Assembly (NCBI RefSeq): GCF_002799245.1
Contig: NZ_NEQV01000002.1
Coordinates: 186,001 to 250,000 of the forward strand
Reading direction: 5' to 3'
DNA from: Stenotrophomonas maltophilia
GTDB taxonomy: Bacteria; Pseudomonadota; Gammaproteobacteria; Xanthomonadales; Xanthomonadaceae
DNA: 64,000 nucleotides
In this document: one piece after another, positions 1-8,944 of the stretch
Numbering within the stretch: the stretch's first letter is position 1
How the letters are laid out: every line of letters starts with the position of its first letter
Position numbers and translations under genes: made by a program
Notes under the pieces: model-generated
Database searches by the model: none
What the model saw: the letters and a program-made list of their open reading frames with translations, nothing else
What the model was told of the DNA's origin: nothing

Positions 1-99
1 AGCCACGACCCGAACCGTTTCTACCCGGGCATGGGTACGTTGTTCCTGCGCATGATGGGCGATGCGCTGGTCACCGGCCTGAAGCGCTTCCCCGGCTGA
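1..99 (+). CDS. DUF484 family protein, C-terminal end (5' cut by window)
   Basis: The first 32 codons read in frame to a TGA at 97-99. The peptide begins SHDPNRFYPGMGTLFL, which matches the conserved end of DUF484 (GAF-like) proteins as I know the family. In Xanthomonadaceae and Pseudomonas this gene lies directly upstream of xerC, as here (16 nt gap). Only the tail is visible, so the domain itself cannot be checked. Function of the family is not established. Confidence 0.85.
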   Translation, partial: SHDPNRFYPGMGTLFLRMMGDALVTGLKRFPG

Positions 100-115
100 G
101 CAGGTCAAGACGGCG

Positions 116-1006
116 ATGAGCGCGGTACAGGCCTTCCTGCAGCACCTGCAGGTGGAACGGCGGATGTCGGCACATACGCTCGACGCCTACCGCCGCGACC
201 TGGACGCGCTGTCGGTCTGGGCCGAGCCGCGTGGCGTGGCGGTGGAGGCACTTGATGCCGATGCGGTGCGCCAGTTCGTTGCCGATGAGCATCGCCGCGG
301 GCTGTCGGCCAAGAGCCTGCAGCGCCGCTTGTCGGCCTGCCGAAGCTTCTACGCCTGGTTGCTCAAGCACGGGCGCATCGAGGTCAGTCCGGCAGCGACG
401 CTGAAGGCGCCGCGCGCGCCGCGCCGGTTGCCGCAGGTGCTGGACGCCGACGAAGCCGTGCAGCTGGTCGAACTGGAACCCGAGGGGGAGCTCGGCCGCC
501 GTGACCGCGCGCTGCTGGAGCTGTTCTATTCTTCCGGCCTGCGCCTGAGCGAAGTCTGCGCACTGACCTGGCGCGACCTGGATTTCGCCAGCGGCCTGGT
601 CAATGTGCTGGGCAAGGGCAATCGCCAGCGTCGCGTGCCGTTCGGGCGGCCGGCGCGCGAAGCGCTGCAGGCATGGCGCACGGAAAGTGGCGGCGGCCCG
701 GCCGCGCCGGTGTTTCCCGGCCGCAACGGGCCGATCAGCCAGCGTGCGGTGCAGATCCGCATCCGCCAGCTGGCGCAGCGCCAGGGCCTGTTCAAGCACG
801 TGCATCCGCACATGCTGCGGCACAGTTTCGCCAGCCACATCCTGGAATCGTCCGGCGACCTGCGTGGCGTGCAGGAACTGCTCGGCCATGCCGACATCGC
901 CACCACGCAGATCTACACCCACCTCGATTTCCAGCACCTGGCCAAGGTCTACGACGCCGCGCATCCGCGCGCCAAGCGCCGCAGCAGGGACGACAAGGCT
1001 GAATAG
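116..1006 (+). CDS. xerC: Tyrosine recombinase XerC
   Basis: XerC, with XerD, resolves chromosome dimers at dif during cell division. The 296-residue product has the usual length. The N-terminal SAM-like DNA-binding domain covers about residues 1-90 and the catalytic domain about 105-285. The full catalytic set is visible: R143 (GLRLSE), K167 (GKGN), H232 and R235 (HMLRH), H258 (LLGHADI) and nucleophile Y267 (QIYTH). Its position directly behind a DUF484 gene is the standard xerC context and separates it from xerD. It is probably co-transcribed with the upstream gene. Confidence 0.97.
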   Translation: MSAVQAFLQHLQVERRMSAHTLDAYRRDLDALSVWAEPRGVAVEALDADAVRQFVADEHRRGLSAKSLQRRLSACRSFYAWLLKHGRIEVSPAATLKAPRAPRRLPQVLDADEAVQLVELEPEGELGRRDRALLELFYSSGLRLSEVCALTWRDLDFASGLVNVLGKGNRQRRVPFGRPAREALQAWRTESGGGPAAPVFPGRNGPISQRAVQIRIRQLAQRQGLFKHVHPHMLRHSFASHILESSGDLRGVQELLGHADIATTQIYTHLDFQHLAKVYDAAHPRAKRRSRDDKAE

Positions 1007-1083
1007 CCTGCGCTTGATCTGGATCAGGGTAGTGCAGGCGCCACCGGCGCACCGTGGCCGCAGGCCTCGAGGAAACCGCCACC

Positions 1084-1284
1084 ATGGCAAAGCCCATTCC
1101 GCTGCATCCCAAGCACCCCGAGCGCATCTGCTGGGGTTGCGACCGCTACTGCGCGGCCGACGCGCTGGCCTGCGGCAATGGCGCCGGCCGTACCCAGCAC
1201 CCGATCGAGACGCAGGGTGACGACTGGTACATCGCCTGGGGTATCGAGCCGAATCCAGACCGGCCATCGCACGCGAAGCGCTGA
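1084..1284 (+). CDS. DUF3079 small protein with paired cysteines
   Basis: A 66-residue protein starting MAKPIPLHPKHPERICWGC. It matches the DUF3079 family as I know it: the HPKHPERxCWGCDxYC block and a later GNGxxRTQHPIE segment. The Cys residues (C17, C20, C24 and C31) suggest metal binding, but that is inference. An upstream in-frame ATG at 1054 would add ten residues outside the conserved block, so I chose 1084. It lies between xerC and hslV, 77 nt after xerC. Function unknown. Confidence 0.8.
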   Translation: MAKPIPLHPKHPERICWGCDRYCAADALACGNGAGRTQHPIETQGDDWYIAWGIEPNPDRPSHAKR

Positions 1285-1402
1285 ACGGCAGGCGTTCCAC
1301 GTTCGGGCGGTGGGGTCCGCGCGCATTGCGATGCGTTCGCTGGAAGGGCGCCCCCTGTCCATGGGGCGCCGCCAGGCGCTGAACGGCAGCCATCCGCGCA
1401 GG

Positions 1403-1431
1403 CTTGATCGCACCGGGCGCTGTCCCCATGT
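1403..1431 (+). promoter_or_regulatory. Sigma-32 (RpoH) type heat-shock promoter for hslVU
   Basis: The sequence reads CTTGATC, then 14 nt, then CCCCATGT. The known RpoH consensus is CTTGAAA-N11-16-CCCCATnT, so the -10 box is complete and the -35 differs at two positions. It ends 25 nt before the hslV start codon, which suits a heat-shock operon. Confidence 0.7.
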
Positions 1432-1456
1432 CCCGTGAACAGCTATCGGAGGCCGC

Positions 1457-2008
1457 ATGGACCCCAGTCAGAACCCCAACGTTTTCCACGCCACCACCAT
1501 CGTCTGCGTCCGTCGCGGCGAGCATGTGGCCATTGCCGGCGACGGCCAGGTCACGCTGGGCCACACCGTGATGAAGGGCAATGCGCGCAAGGTGCGCCGC
1601 CTTGGCCGTGATGGCCAGGTGCTGGCCGGCTTCGCCGGTGCCGCCGCCGATGCCTTCACCCTGTTCGAGCTGTTCGAGGCCAAGCTGGAAAAGCACGGCC
1701 AGCTGCAGCGCGCCGCAGTCGAGCTGGCCAAGGATTGGCGCACCGAGCGGCGCCTGGGCAAGCTTGAAGCCCTGCTGGCGGTGGCCGACAAGGAAACCTC
1801 GCTGATCATCAGCGGCACCGGTGATGTGATCGAGCCGGAGGACGGCATCATTGCCATCGGTTCCGGCGGCTCCTATGCCCTGTCGGCGGCACGCGCGCTG
1901 ATGGCGCACACCCAGCTGGACGCGCGCACCATCGCCAGCGAAGCCATCGGCATTGCCGGCGACATCTGCATCTACACCAACCGCAACGTGGTGGTCGAAG
2001 AGCTGTGA
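1457..2008 (+). CDS. hslV: ATP-dependent protease subunit HslV
   Basis: Proteolytic core of the HslUV (ClpQY) complex, a cytoplasmic threonine protease related to proteasome beta subunits. The 183-residue product carries a 12-residue leader followed by [10 protein letters not shown]13 should be the N-terminal nucleophile after processing. GDGQVTLG and the C-terminal [14 protein letters not shown] segment are typical. A GGAGG lies before the ATG. hslU follows after 94 nt, with a SMAG palindrome in between, and a sigma-32-like promoter lies upstream. Confidence 0.98.
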   Translation: MDPSQNPNVFHATTIVCVRRGEHVAIAGDGQVTLGHTVMKGNARKVRRLGRDGQVLAGFAGAAADAFTLFELFEAKLEKHGQLQRAAVELAKDWRTERRLGKLEALLAVADKETSLIISGTGDVIEPEDGIIAIGSGGSYALSAARALMAHTQLDARTIASEAIGIAGDICIYTNRNVVVEEL

Positions 2009-2017
2009 TCGCTCTTC

Positions 2018-2077
2018 TGTAGTGCCGAGCCATGCTCGGCAGGGCTGCCCGTCAGCCGAGCATGGCTCGGCTCTACA
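2018..2077. repeat. SMAG repetitive extragenic palindrome (dimer) between hslV and hslU
   Basis: Starts TGTAGTGCCGAGCC and ends GGCTCGGCTCTACA, two inverted GTAG-tipped stem-loops. It lies inside the hslVU operon and could affect relative expression or stability of the two parts of the mRNA. Confidence 0.9.
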
Positions 2078-2102
2078 TGCATCTGAATCCGTGAGCACAT
2101 CC

Positions 2103-3479
2103 ATGTCGAAGATCGAAGTTTCCTCCGCCACCATGACCCCGCGCGAGATCGTGCAGGAACTGGACCGGCACATCGTGGGCCAGCACGACGCCAAGCGCGC
2201 GGTGGCCATCGCCCTGCGCAACCGCTGGCGCCGCATGCAGCTGCCGGCCGAACTGCGCAATGAAGTGATGCCGAAGAACATCCTGATGATCGGCCCGACC
2301 GGCGTCGGCAAGACCGAGATCGCGCGCCGCCTGGCCACGCTGGCCAACGCACCGTTCGTGAAGGTCGAAGCCACCCGCTTCACCGAGGTGGGCTATGTCG
2401 GCAAGGATGTCGAGCAGATCATCCGCGACCTGGCCGATACCGCAGTGAAGCTCTATCGCGAACAGGCCAAGGTGCGCGTGCGTACCCAGGCCGAAGAGCG
2501 CGCCGAAGACCGCATCCTCGATGCACTGCTGCCGCGCCGTAGTGGCGGTATCGGCTTCGATCCGGAAGTGGCGCGCAACGAGCCGTCGGCGCAGGACAAC
2601 GAGACCCGCATCAAGTTCCGCAAGATGCTGCGCAATGGCGAGCTGGACGAGCGCGAGATCGAACTCGACCTGGCCGCCAACGTCAGCATGGACATCATGA
2701 CCCCGCCGGGCATGGAGGAAATGGGCCAGCAGCTGAAGTCGATGTTCGCCAACCTCGGCGGCGGCGCCAAGGCGCACAAGCGCACGCTGACCATCAAGGC
2801 CGCGCGTCCGCTGCTGATCGAGGAAGAAGCCGGCAAGCTGGTCAACGAGGACGACATCCGCACCGCCGCGATCGAGGCCTGCGAGCAGCACGGCATCGTC
2901 TTCATCGACGAGATCGACAAGGTCGCCAAGCGTGGCGATGCCGGTTCATCTGGCGGCGATGTCTCCCGCGAAGGCGTGCAGCGCGACCTGCTGCCGCTGG
3001 TGGAAGGCTCCAACGTGTCCACCAAGTACGGCACGATCAAGACCGACCACATCCTGTTCATCGCTTCGGGCGCGTTCCACCTGGCCAAGCCCAGCGACCT
3101 GATCCCGGAGCTGCAGGGCCGCTTCCCGATCCGCGTGGAGCTGGGGGCGCTGAGCAAGAATGACTTCGTGCGCATCCTGACCGAGCCGAAGGCTGCGCTG
3201 ACCAAGCAGTACGAAGCGCTGCTGGCCACCGAAGGCGTCAAGGTCAGCTTCACCGCCGACGCCATCGATCGCCTGGCCGAGATCGCCTTCCAGGTGAACG
3301 AGCGCCAGGAGAACATCGGTGCCCGCCGCCTGCACACCGTGCTGGAGCGCCTGCTGGATTCGCTCAGCTACGAGGCCCCGGACCGCGATGGTGAAACCCT
3401 GGCCATCGACAGCGCTTACGTCGATGCACACCTGGGCGAGCTGGTGCAGGACCCGGACCTGAGCCGCTACATCCTGTAA
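2103..3479 (+). CDS. hslU: HslU ATPase subunit of HslUV protease
   Basis: AAA+ unfoldase that feeds substrates to HslV. The 458-residue length is near the family norm. Walker A GPTGVGKT lies at residues 64-71, Walker [10 protein letters not shown] near residue 265, and the I domain lies between them. The C-terminus DLSRYIL matches the conserved tail that docks into HslV. I place the start at MSKIEV; the longer frame that begins inside hslV runs through the SMAG palindrome and is not credible. Confidence 0.97.
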   Translation: MSKIEVSSATMTPREIVQELDRHIVGQHDAKRAVAIALRNRWRRMQLPAELRNEVMPKNILMIGPTGVGKTEIARRLATLANAPFVKVEATRFTEVGYVGKDVEQIIRDLADTAVKLYREQAKVRVRTQAEERAEDRILDALLPRRSGGIGFDPEVARNEPSAQDNETRIKFRKMLRNGELDEREIELDLAANVSMDIMTPPGMEEMGQQLKSMFANLGGGAKAHKRTLTIKAARPLLIEEEAGKLVNEDDIRTAAIEACEQHGIVFIDEIDKVAKRGDAGSSGGDVSREGVQRDLLPLVEGSNVSTKYGTIKTDHILFIASGAFHLAKPSDLIPELQGRFPIRVELGALSKNDFVRILTEPKAALTKQYEALLATEGVKVSFTADAIDRLAEIAFQVNERQENIGARRLHTVLERLLDSLSYEAPDRDGETLAIDSAYVDAHLGELVQDPDLSRYIL

Positions 3480-3490
3480 CCGGGAATGCG

Positions 3491-3517
3491 AAAAGGCCGC
3501 CGAAAGGCGGCCTTTTT
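3491..3517 (+). terminator. Rho-independent terminator of hslVU
   Basis: AAAAGGCCGCC, loop GAAA, GGCGGCCTTTTT: a GC-rich stem flanked by A and T tracts, so it may act in both directions, serving hslU and the converging smeT. Confidence 0.9.
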
Positions 3518-3523
3518 CGTTGC

Positions 3524-3608
3524 GGGGTCAGAGCCCTCGCCCGGGTGAGGGCTCTGACCCCACCTGCAACGGGTCAGAGCCCTCTCCGGGCGGAGAGGGA
3601 TCCGACCC
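3524..3608. repeat. Two adjacent GGGTCAGAG-type palindromes
   Basis: Palindrome 3524-3561 starts GGGGTCAGAGCCCTC and ends with its complement. Palindrome 3571-3608 starts GGGTCAGAGCCC and ends GGATCCGACCC. The same family recurs at 39298-39384 and 46431-46473. It is distinct from SMAG because it lacks GTAG. Here it lies between the convergent hslU and smeT. Confidence 0.8.
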
Positions 3609-3616
3609 TTGTGCGC

Positions 3617-4276
3617 TCACGCCTCCGGCAACGGCTCGGGCACCGTACCCGGCACGAACACGCCGTCCTTCACGTAGGCGGCCAGGGTCATGTCCAGTGC
3701 GAGCATGCCATCGCGCTTGAGGTCCATCAGGTCCGGCTCCACCATCGCGCCGTGCAGCACGCCCAGCACGGTGGCGTGCAACATGCGTGCGGCGATCTTC
3801 GGGTCGGCGCCTTCGCGCAGCTGGCCCAGGTCGCGGGCACGCCGCAGGGCGCGTTCCATCCGGTCCAGCGCATCGCGGAAACCGGCCTGCTGCAGTTCGG
3901 TCAGCACCCTGGTATCGGCCGAGGCGTCGCTGCGCAGCATGATCTCCATGGTCTTGCGCAGGCGTTCGTCCTCGGACAGCTCGATGAACGAGTGGATCAT
4001 CACCGCGCGCAGGTCGTGCACCGGGGTGTCGCGCTGGTCGCTGGAGGTGCGCTCCAGTTCCTGCATGAAGGGCAGGTGCACGCGCTCGACGATCGCGGTC
4101 AGCACCTCGCTCTTGTTCTTGAAGTGCCAGTAGACCGCGCCGCGGGTATAGCCGGCGCGGGCACCGATCATCTCCAGCGTGGTACGGGCCACGCCGTGTT
4201 CATGGAAGCAGGCTTCGGCGGCGTCAAGGATGCCTTCCCGGGTTGCCTGGGTGTCCTCTTTGGTCTTGCGGGCCAT
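3617..4276 (-). CDS. smeT: TetR-family repressor SmeT
   Basis: SmeT represses smeDEF and itself in S. maltophilia. The 219-residue product has the known SmeT length and starts MARKTKEDTQATREGILDA. The N-terminal helix-turn-helix covers roughly residues 10-55 (TTLEMIGARAGYTRGAVYWHF); the rest is an all-helical ligand-binding and dimer domain. An in-frame upstream extension of 41 codons crosses the operator region and is rejected. It is divergent from smeD, with the operator between them. Loss-of-function changes in smeT are a known route to pump overexpression; this copy looks intact. Confidence 0.97.
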   Translation of the reverse strand: MARKTKEDTQATREGILDAAEACFHEHGVARTTLEMIGARAGYTRGAVYWHFKNKSEVLTAIVERVHLPFMQELERTSSDQRDTPVHDLRAVMIHSFIELSEDERLRKTMEIMLRSDASADTRVLTELQQAGFRDALDRMERALRRARDLGQLREGADPKIAARMLHATVLGVLHGAMVEPDLMDLKRDGMLALDMTLAAYVKDGVFVPGTVPEPLPEA

Positions 4277-4309
4277 GGATGGGTACGAGTGCGGGTGAAA
4301 CGTGGCTGA

Positions 4310-4350
4310 ATTGTACCGGTTTACAAACAAACAAGCATGTATGTATATTT
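4310..4350. promoter_or_regulatory. Overlapping smeT and smeDEF promoters with SmeT operator
   Basis: On the plus strand TTTACA (4320-4325) and GTATAT (4343-4348) are 17 nt apart and fit the smeD promoter. On the minus strand TACAAT (4310-4315) fits a smeT -10 box. The AT-rich pseudo-palindrome between them, TACAAACA...GTATGTA, agrees with the SmeT operator as I recall it. Repressor bound here would cover both promoters. The smeD leader would be about 145 nt. Confidence 0.75.
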
Positions 4351-4500
4351 CGCTCCCATCATTCCCGTCGTGTGCGTGGCAGGCCAGTCCGGCTCCCACT
4401 CCACCCGGGTGGGCGCGATCTGCGGGGCTTTCACCGGAACACGGGAAGGACCGTCGTATCAGCGTCTTCTGAGATTCCTTCCTCCAAGAGCCTTTCCGTC

Positions 4501-5685
4501 ATGTTGCTGAGCCGAATCCGACCCTTTGCACTGTCGCTGGCGATCGCCGCGACCGTGGCTGCCTGCGGCGGCCAACCCCAGGCCCCCGAGCAGGGCCCGG
4601 GTGACGTCACTGTGGTCACGCTGAAGTCCGAGACCGTGGGCCTGACCCGCGAACTGCCGGGCCGTACCAATGCCTTCCTGGTCGCCGAGGTGCGCCCGCA
4701 GGTCAACGGCATCGTCGCCAAGCGCCTGTTCACCGAGGGCGGCATGGTCAAGGCCGGCGAGCCGCTGTACCAGATCGAGGACGCCAGCTACCGCGCCCAG
4801 GCCAACAGTGCCCGTGCCCAGCTGGCCCGCGCCGAGGCCACCGCCAACGCCGCCCGCCTGAGCGCCAAGCGCATCACCGAGCTGGCCAAGGTCGATGCGG
4901 TCAGCCAGCAGGATCTGGAAAACGCAGTGGCTGCGCAGAAGCAGGCCGAAGCAGACGTCGGTGCCGCCAAGGCCTCGCTGGATGCGGCCAATGTCACCCT
5001 GGGCTACGCCCGCATCACCGCGCCGATCAGCGGCCGCATCGGCAAGTCCAGCGTCACCCAGGGTGCGCTGGTCAGCGCCGGCCAGGCCAACGCGCTGGCG
5101 ACGGTGCAGCAGCTGGACCCGATCTATGTCGACCTGACCCAGTCCTCGGCCGAGCTGCTGCAGCTGCGCCGCGAACTGGCCGCCGGCCGCCTGCAGGACA
5201 ACCAGACCCTGCCGGTCAGCATCCTGATGGAAGACGGCAGCACCTTCGAGCACAAGGGCACGCTGGAGTTCTCCGAAGTCAGCGTCGATCCGACCACCGG
5301 CAGCTTTGGCCTGCGCGTGAGGGTGGACAACCCGGACGGCCTGCTGATGCCGGGCATGTACGTGCGTGCGGTGATCGGCGGTGGCGTGCGCAGCGATGCG
5401 GTGCTGGTGCCGATGCAGGGTATCGCCCGCGATCCGAAGGGCGACACCACGGCGATGGTGGTCGACAAGGACAACAAGGTCGAAGTGCGCCCGGTCAAGG
5501 TCAGCCGCACGGTCGGCGACAAGTGGCTGGTCGAGGACGGCCTGAAGGCCGGCGACAAGGTCATTGTCGAAGGCCTGCAGAAGATCGGCCCCGGCATGCC
5601 GGTCAAGGCCACCGAGAAGGGCGACGCACCGGCCAAGCCGGCCGCCGCCGCCCAGCCTGCCGCTCCGGCCGGCGACGCGAAGTAA
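4501..5685 (+). CDS. smeD: SmeD, periplasmic adaptor of the SmeDEF efflux pump
   Basis: Membrane-fusion lipoprotein linking the RND pump SmeE to outer-membrane channel SmeF. 394 residues. A signal peptide ends in a lipobox with C22 (TVAACGG). The order lipoyl half (VRPQVNGIV, near 65), coiled-coil hairpin (about 100-170), lipoyl half (ITAPISGRIG) and beta-barrel is typical of the AcrA family. The C-terminal tail is rich in Ala, Pro and Lys. The start at MLLSRIRPF gives a proper signal peptide; longer in-frame starts run into the promoter region. SmeE follows after 12 nt. Confidence 0.96.
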   Translation: MLLSRIRPFALSLAIAATVAACGGQPQAPEQGPGDVTVVTLKSETVGLTRELPGRTNAFLVAEVRPQVNGIVAKRLFTEGGMVKAGEPLYQIEDASYRAQANSARAQLARAEATANAARLSAKRITELAKVDAVSQQDLENAVAAQKQAEADVGAAKASLDAANVTLGYARITAPISGRIGKSSVTQGALVSAGQANALATVQQLDPIYVDLTQSSAELLQLRRELAAGRLQDNQTLPVSILMEDGSTFEHKGTLEFSEVSVDPTTGSFGLRVRVDNPDGLLMPGMYVRAVIGGGVRSDAVLVPMQGIARDPKGDTTAMVVDKDNKVEVRPVKVSRTVGDKWLVEDGLKAGDKVIVEGLQKIGPGMPVKATEKGDAPAKPAAAAQPAAPAGDAK

Positions 5686-5697
5686 GCGGAGAACCCC

Positions 5698-8600
5698 ATG
5701 GCACGCTTTTTCATCGATCGACCCATCTTCGCGTGGGTGATCGCCATCATCATCATGCTCGCCGGCGGCCTGGCCCTGTTCAAGCTGCCGGTCTCGATGT
5801 ACCCCAACGTCGCACCGCCGGCGGTGGAAATCAGCGCCACCTATCCGGGTGCATCGGCCAAGGTGGTCGAGGACTCGGTGACGCAGATCATCGAGCAGAA
5901 CATGAAGGGCCTTGATGGCCTGATCTACTTCTCCTCCAACAGCTCGTCCAACGGCCAGGCCACCATCACCCTGACCTTCGAGAGCGGCACCAACCCGGAC
6001 ATTGCCCAGGTGCAGGTGCAGAACAAGCTGCAGCTGGCCATGCCGCTGCTGCCGCAGGAAGTGCAGCGGCAGGGCATCAACGTGGCCAAGTCCAGCTCGG
6101 GCTTCCTGAACGTCATCGCGTTCGTGTCCGAGAACGGCAGCATGGACGCCAACGACATCGCCGACTACGTCGGTTCCAATGTCGTCGACCGTCTGAGCCG
6201 TGTGCCGGGCGTGGGCAACATCCAGGTGTTCGGTGGCAAGTACGCCATGCGCATCTGGCTGGACCCGAACAAGCTGCACACCTATGGCCTGTCGGTGCCG
6301 GAAGTAACCGCCGCGATCAAGGCGCAGAACGCCCAGGTGGCGATCGGCCAGCTCGGCGGTGCGCCGTCGGTGAAGGGCCAGCAGCTCAACGCCACCATCA
6401 ATGCGCAGTCGCGCCTGCAGACCCCGGAACAGTTCCGCAACATCATCGTGCGCGGTGCGCAGGATGGTGCCGAGCTGCGCCTGGGGGATGTCGCCCGCGT
6501 CGAACTGGGTGCCGAGTCCTACGACTTCGTCACCCGCTACAACGGCCAGCCGGCCAGCGGCCTGGCGGTCACCCTGGCCACCGGCGCCAACGCGCTGGAT
6601 ACCGCCGCCGGCGTGGATGCCGCGCTGCAGGACATGAAGGGCTTCTTCCCGGCCGGCTTGAAGGCCGAGATCCCGTACGACACCACCCCGTTCGTGCGCG
6701 TGTCGATCAAGGGCGTGGTGCAGACCCTGATCGAAGCGATCGTGCTGGTGTTCGTGGTGATGTACCTGTTCCTGCAGAACTTCCGCGCCACCCTGATCCC
6801 GACCATCGCGGTGCCCGTGGTGCTGCTGGGTACCTTCGGCGTGCTGGCCATGCTGGGCTTCTCGGTGAACATGCTGACCATGTTCGCGATGGTGCTGGCG
6901 ATCGGCCTGCTGGTGGACGATGCCATCGTGGTGGTGGAGAACGTCGAGCGCATCATGTCCGAGGAAGGACTGTCGCCGCTTGAAGCGACCCGCAAGTCGA
7001 TGGGCCAGATCACCGGTGCGCTGGTGGGCATCGGCCTGGTGCTGTCGGCGGTGTTCGTGCCGATGGCCTTCATGAGCGGCTCCACCGGCGTGATCTATCG
7101 CCAGTTCTCGGCCACGATTGTCTCTGCGATGGCGTTGTCGGTGCTGGTGGCGATCGTGCTGACCCCGGCGCTGTGCGCGACCATGCTCAAGCCGCTGAAG
7201 AAGGGCGAGCATCACGTTGCCCACCGTGGCCTGGCCGGTCGTTTCTTCAACGGCTTCAACCGTGGCTTCGACCGCACCAGCGAAAGCTACCAGCGCGGCG
7301 TACGCGGCATCATCCACCGTCCGTGGCGCTTCATGGGCATCGTGGCGGCACTGTTCGTGCTGATGGGCGTGCTGTTCGTGCGCCTGCCCAGCTCGTTCCT
7401 GCCCAACGAAGACCAGGGCGTGCTGATGGCGCTGGTGCAGGCTCCGGTCGGTGCCACCCAGGAACGTACGCTGGAATCGATCCAGGCATTGGAAAACCAC
7501 TTCCTGCAGAACGAGAAGGATGCGGTGGACTCGGTGTTCTCGGTGCAGGGCTTCAGCTTCGCCGGCATGGGACAGAACGCGGGCATGGCGTTCGTCAAGC
7601 TGAAGGACTGGAGCGAGCGTGACGCCAACAATGGCGTGATGCCGATCACCGGTCGCGCGATGGCGGCACTGGGCCAGATCAAGGATGCCTTCATCTTCGC
7701 CTTCCCGCCGCCGGCCATTCCGGAGCTGGGTACCGCCTCGGGCTACACGTTCTTCCTGAAGGACAACAGTGGCCAGGGCCACGAAGCCCTGGTGGCCGCG
7801 CGCAACCAGCTGCTCGGCCTCGCCGCCGGCAGCAAGAAGCTGGCCAACGTGCGCCCGAACGGCCAGGAAGACACGCCGCAGTTCCGCATCGACATCGACG
7901 CGGCCAAGGCGACGTCGCTGGGGCTGTCGATCGACCAGATCAACGGCACGCTGGCCGCCGCATGGGGCAGCTCGTACATCGATGACTTCGTCGATCGCGG
8001 CCGCGTCAAGCGTGTGTTCGTGCAGGCCGACCAGGCGTTCCGCATGGTGCCGGAGGATTTCGATCTCTGGTCCGTGAAGAACGACAAGGGCGAGATGGTG
8101 CCGTTCAGTGCGTTTGCCACCAAGCACTGGGACTACGGCTCGCCGCGCCTGGAACGCTACAACGGCGTGTCGGCGATGGAGATCCAGGGCGAGCCGGCCC
8201 CGGGTGTTGCCTCCGGTGATGCCATGGCCGAGATCGAACAGCTGGCCAAGCAGCTGCCGCAGGGCTTCGGCATCGAATGGACGGCGATGTCCTACCAGGA
8301 GCGCCAGGCCGGTTCGCAGACCCCGCTGCTGTACACGCTGTCGCTGATGATCGTGTTCCTGTGCCTGGCCGCGATGTATGAAAGCTGGAGCGTGCCGACC
8401 GCGGTGCTGCTGGCGGCTCCGCTGGGTATCCTCGGTGCCGTGCTGGCCAACACCTTCAAGGGCCTGGAGCGCGACATCTACTTCCAGGTGGCGATGCTGA
8501 CCACGGTGGGCCTGACCAGCAAGAACGCGATCCTGATCGTCGAGTTCGCCAAGGAAAACCTGGAGAAGGGGGCCAGCCTGATCGAGTCGATCATGCACGC

Positions 8601-8820
8601 CGTGCGCGACCGCCTGCGCCCGATCGTGATGACCTCGCTGGCCTTCGGCATGGGCGTGGTACCGCTGGCGATCTCCACCGGTGCCGGCTCCGGCGCCAAG
8701 CAGGCAATCGGCACCGGCGTGCTCGGTGGCATGATCGTCGGCACCGTGCTCGGCGTGTTCTTCGTACCGCTGTTCTTCGTGGTGGTGCAGCGCCTGTTCA
8801 AGCGCAAATCCTCGACGTGA
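5698..8820 (+). CDS. smeE: SmeE, RND multidrug efflux transporter
   Basis: Inner-membrane proton-driven pump of the HAE1 family; SmeDEF exports quinolones, tetracyclines, chloramphenicol and other compounds. At 1040 residues it has the family length. It begins [14 protein letters not shown], as AcrB homologs do, and shows two sets of six membrane helices with two large periplasmic domains. The TM4 segment [18 protein letters not shown] contains the paired Asp residues of the proton relay. GGAG stands before the ATG. It lies 12 nt after smeD. Confidence 0.97.
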   Translation: MARFFIDRPIFAWVIAIIIMLAGGLALFKLPVSMYPNVAPPAVEISATYPGASAKVVEDSVTQIIEQNMKGLDGLIYFSSNSSSNGQATITLTFESGTNPDIAQVQVQNKLQLAMPLLPQEVQRQGINVAKSSSGFLNVIAFVSENGSMDANDIADYVGSNVVDRLSRVPGVGNIQVFGGKYAMRIWLDPNKLHTYGLSVPEVTAAIKAQNAQVAIGQLGGAPSVKGQQLNATINAQSRLQTPEQFRNIIVRGAQDGAELRLGDVARVELGAESYDFVTRYNGQPASGLAVTLATGANALDTAAGVDAALQDMKGFFPAGLKAEIPYDTTPFVRVSIKGVVQTLIEAIVLVFVVMYLFLQNFRATLIPTIAVPVVLLGTFGVLAMLGFSVNMLTMFAMVLAIGLLVDDAIVVVENVERIMSEEGLSPLEATRKSMGQITGALVGIGLVLSAVFVPMAFMSGSTGVIYRQFSATIVSAMALSVLVAIVLTPALCATMLKPLKKGEHHVAHRGLAGRFFNGFNRGFDRTSESYQRGVRGIIHRPWRFMGIVAALFVLMGVLFVRLPSSFLPNEDQGVLMALVQAPVGATQERTLESIQALENHFLQNEKDAVDSVFSVQGFSFAGMGQNAGMAFVKLKDWSERDANNGVMPITGRAMAALGQIKDAFIFAFPPPAIPELGTASGYTFFLKDNSGQGHEALVAARNQLLGLAAGSKKLANVRPNGQEDTPQFRIDIDAAKATSLGLSIDQINGTLAAAWGSSYIDDFVDRGRVKRVFVQADQAFRMVPEDFDLWSVKNDKGEMVPFSAFATKHWDYGSPRLERYNGVSAMEIQGEPAPGVASGDAMAEIEQLAKQLPQGFGIEWTAMSYQERQAGSQTPLLYTLSLMIVFLCLAAMYESWSVPTAVLLAAPLGILGAVLANTFKGLERDIYFQVAMLTTVGLTSKNAILIVEFAKENLEKGASLIESIMHAVRDRLRPIVMTSLAFGMGVVPLAISTGAGSGAKQAIGTGVLGGMIVGTVLGVFFVPLFFVVVQRLFKRKSST

Positions 8821-8828
8821 CCGAAACG

Positions 8829-8907
8829 GCAGTGCCGGCCGCTGGCCGGCATCTGCTGATCGCTTGATGTGAATCCAACGAGGTTGCCGGCCAGTGGCCG
8901 GCACTAC
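8829..8907. repeat. SMAG-type palindrome pair between smeE and smeF
   Basis: Two inverted stem-loops: AGTGCCGGCCGCTGGCCGGCA on the left and TGCCGGCCAGTGGCCGGCAC followed by CTAC on the right. It fills most of the 124-nt gap inside the smeDEF operon, where it could create an mRNA processing or attenuation point before smeF. Confidence 0.8.
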
Positions 8908-8944
8908 CTCCTGCCTTCCGGCAGTACCGATGGAAGTCATCCCC

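Noticed and set aside
71..2383. 770-codon minus-strand frame across xerC-hslVU
   Set aside because: Antisense shadow of xerC, DUF3079, hslV and hslU; no family recognised and no credible ribosome site.
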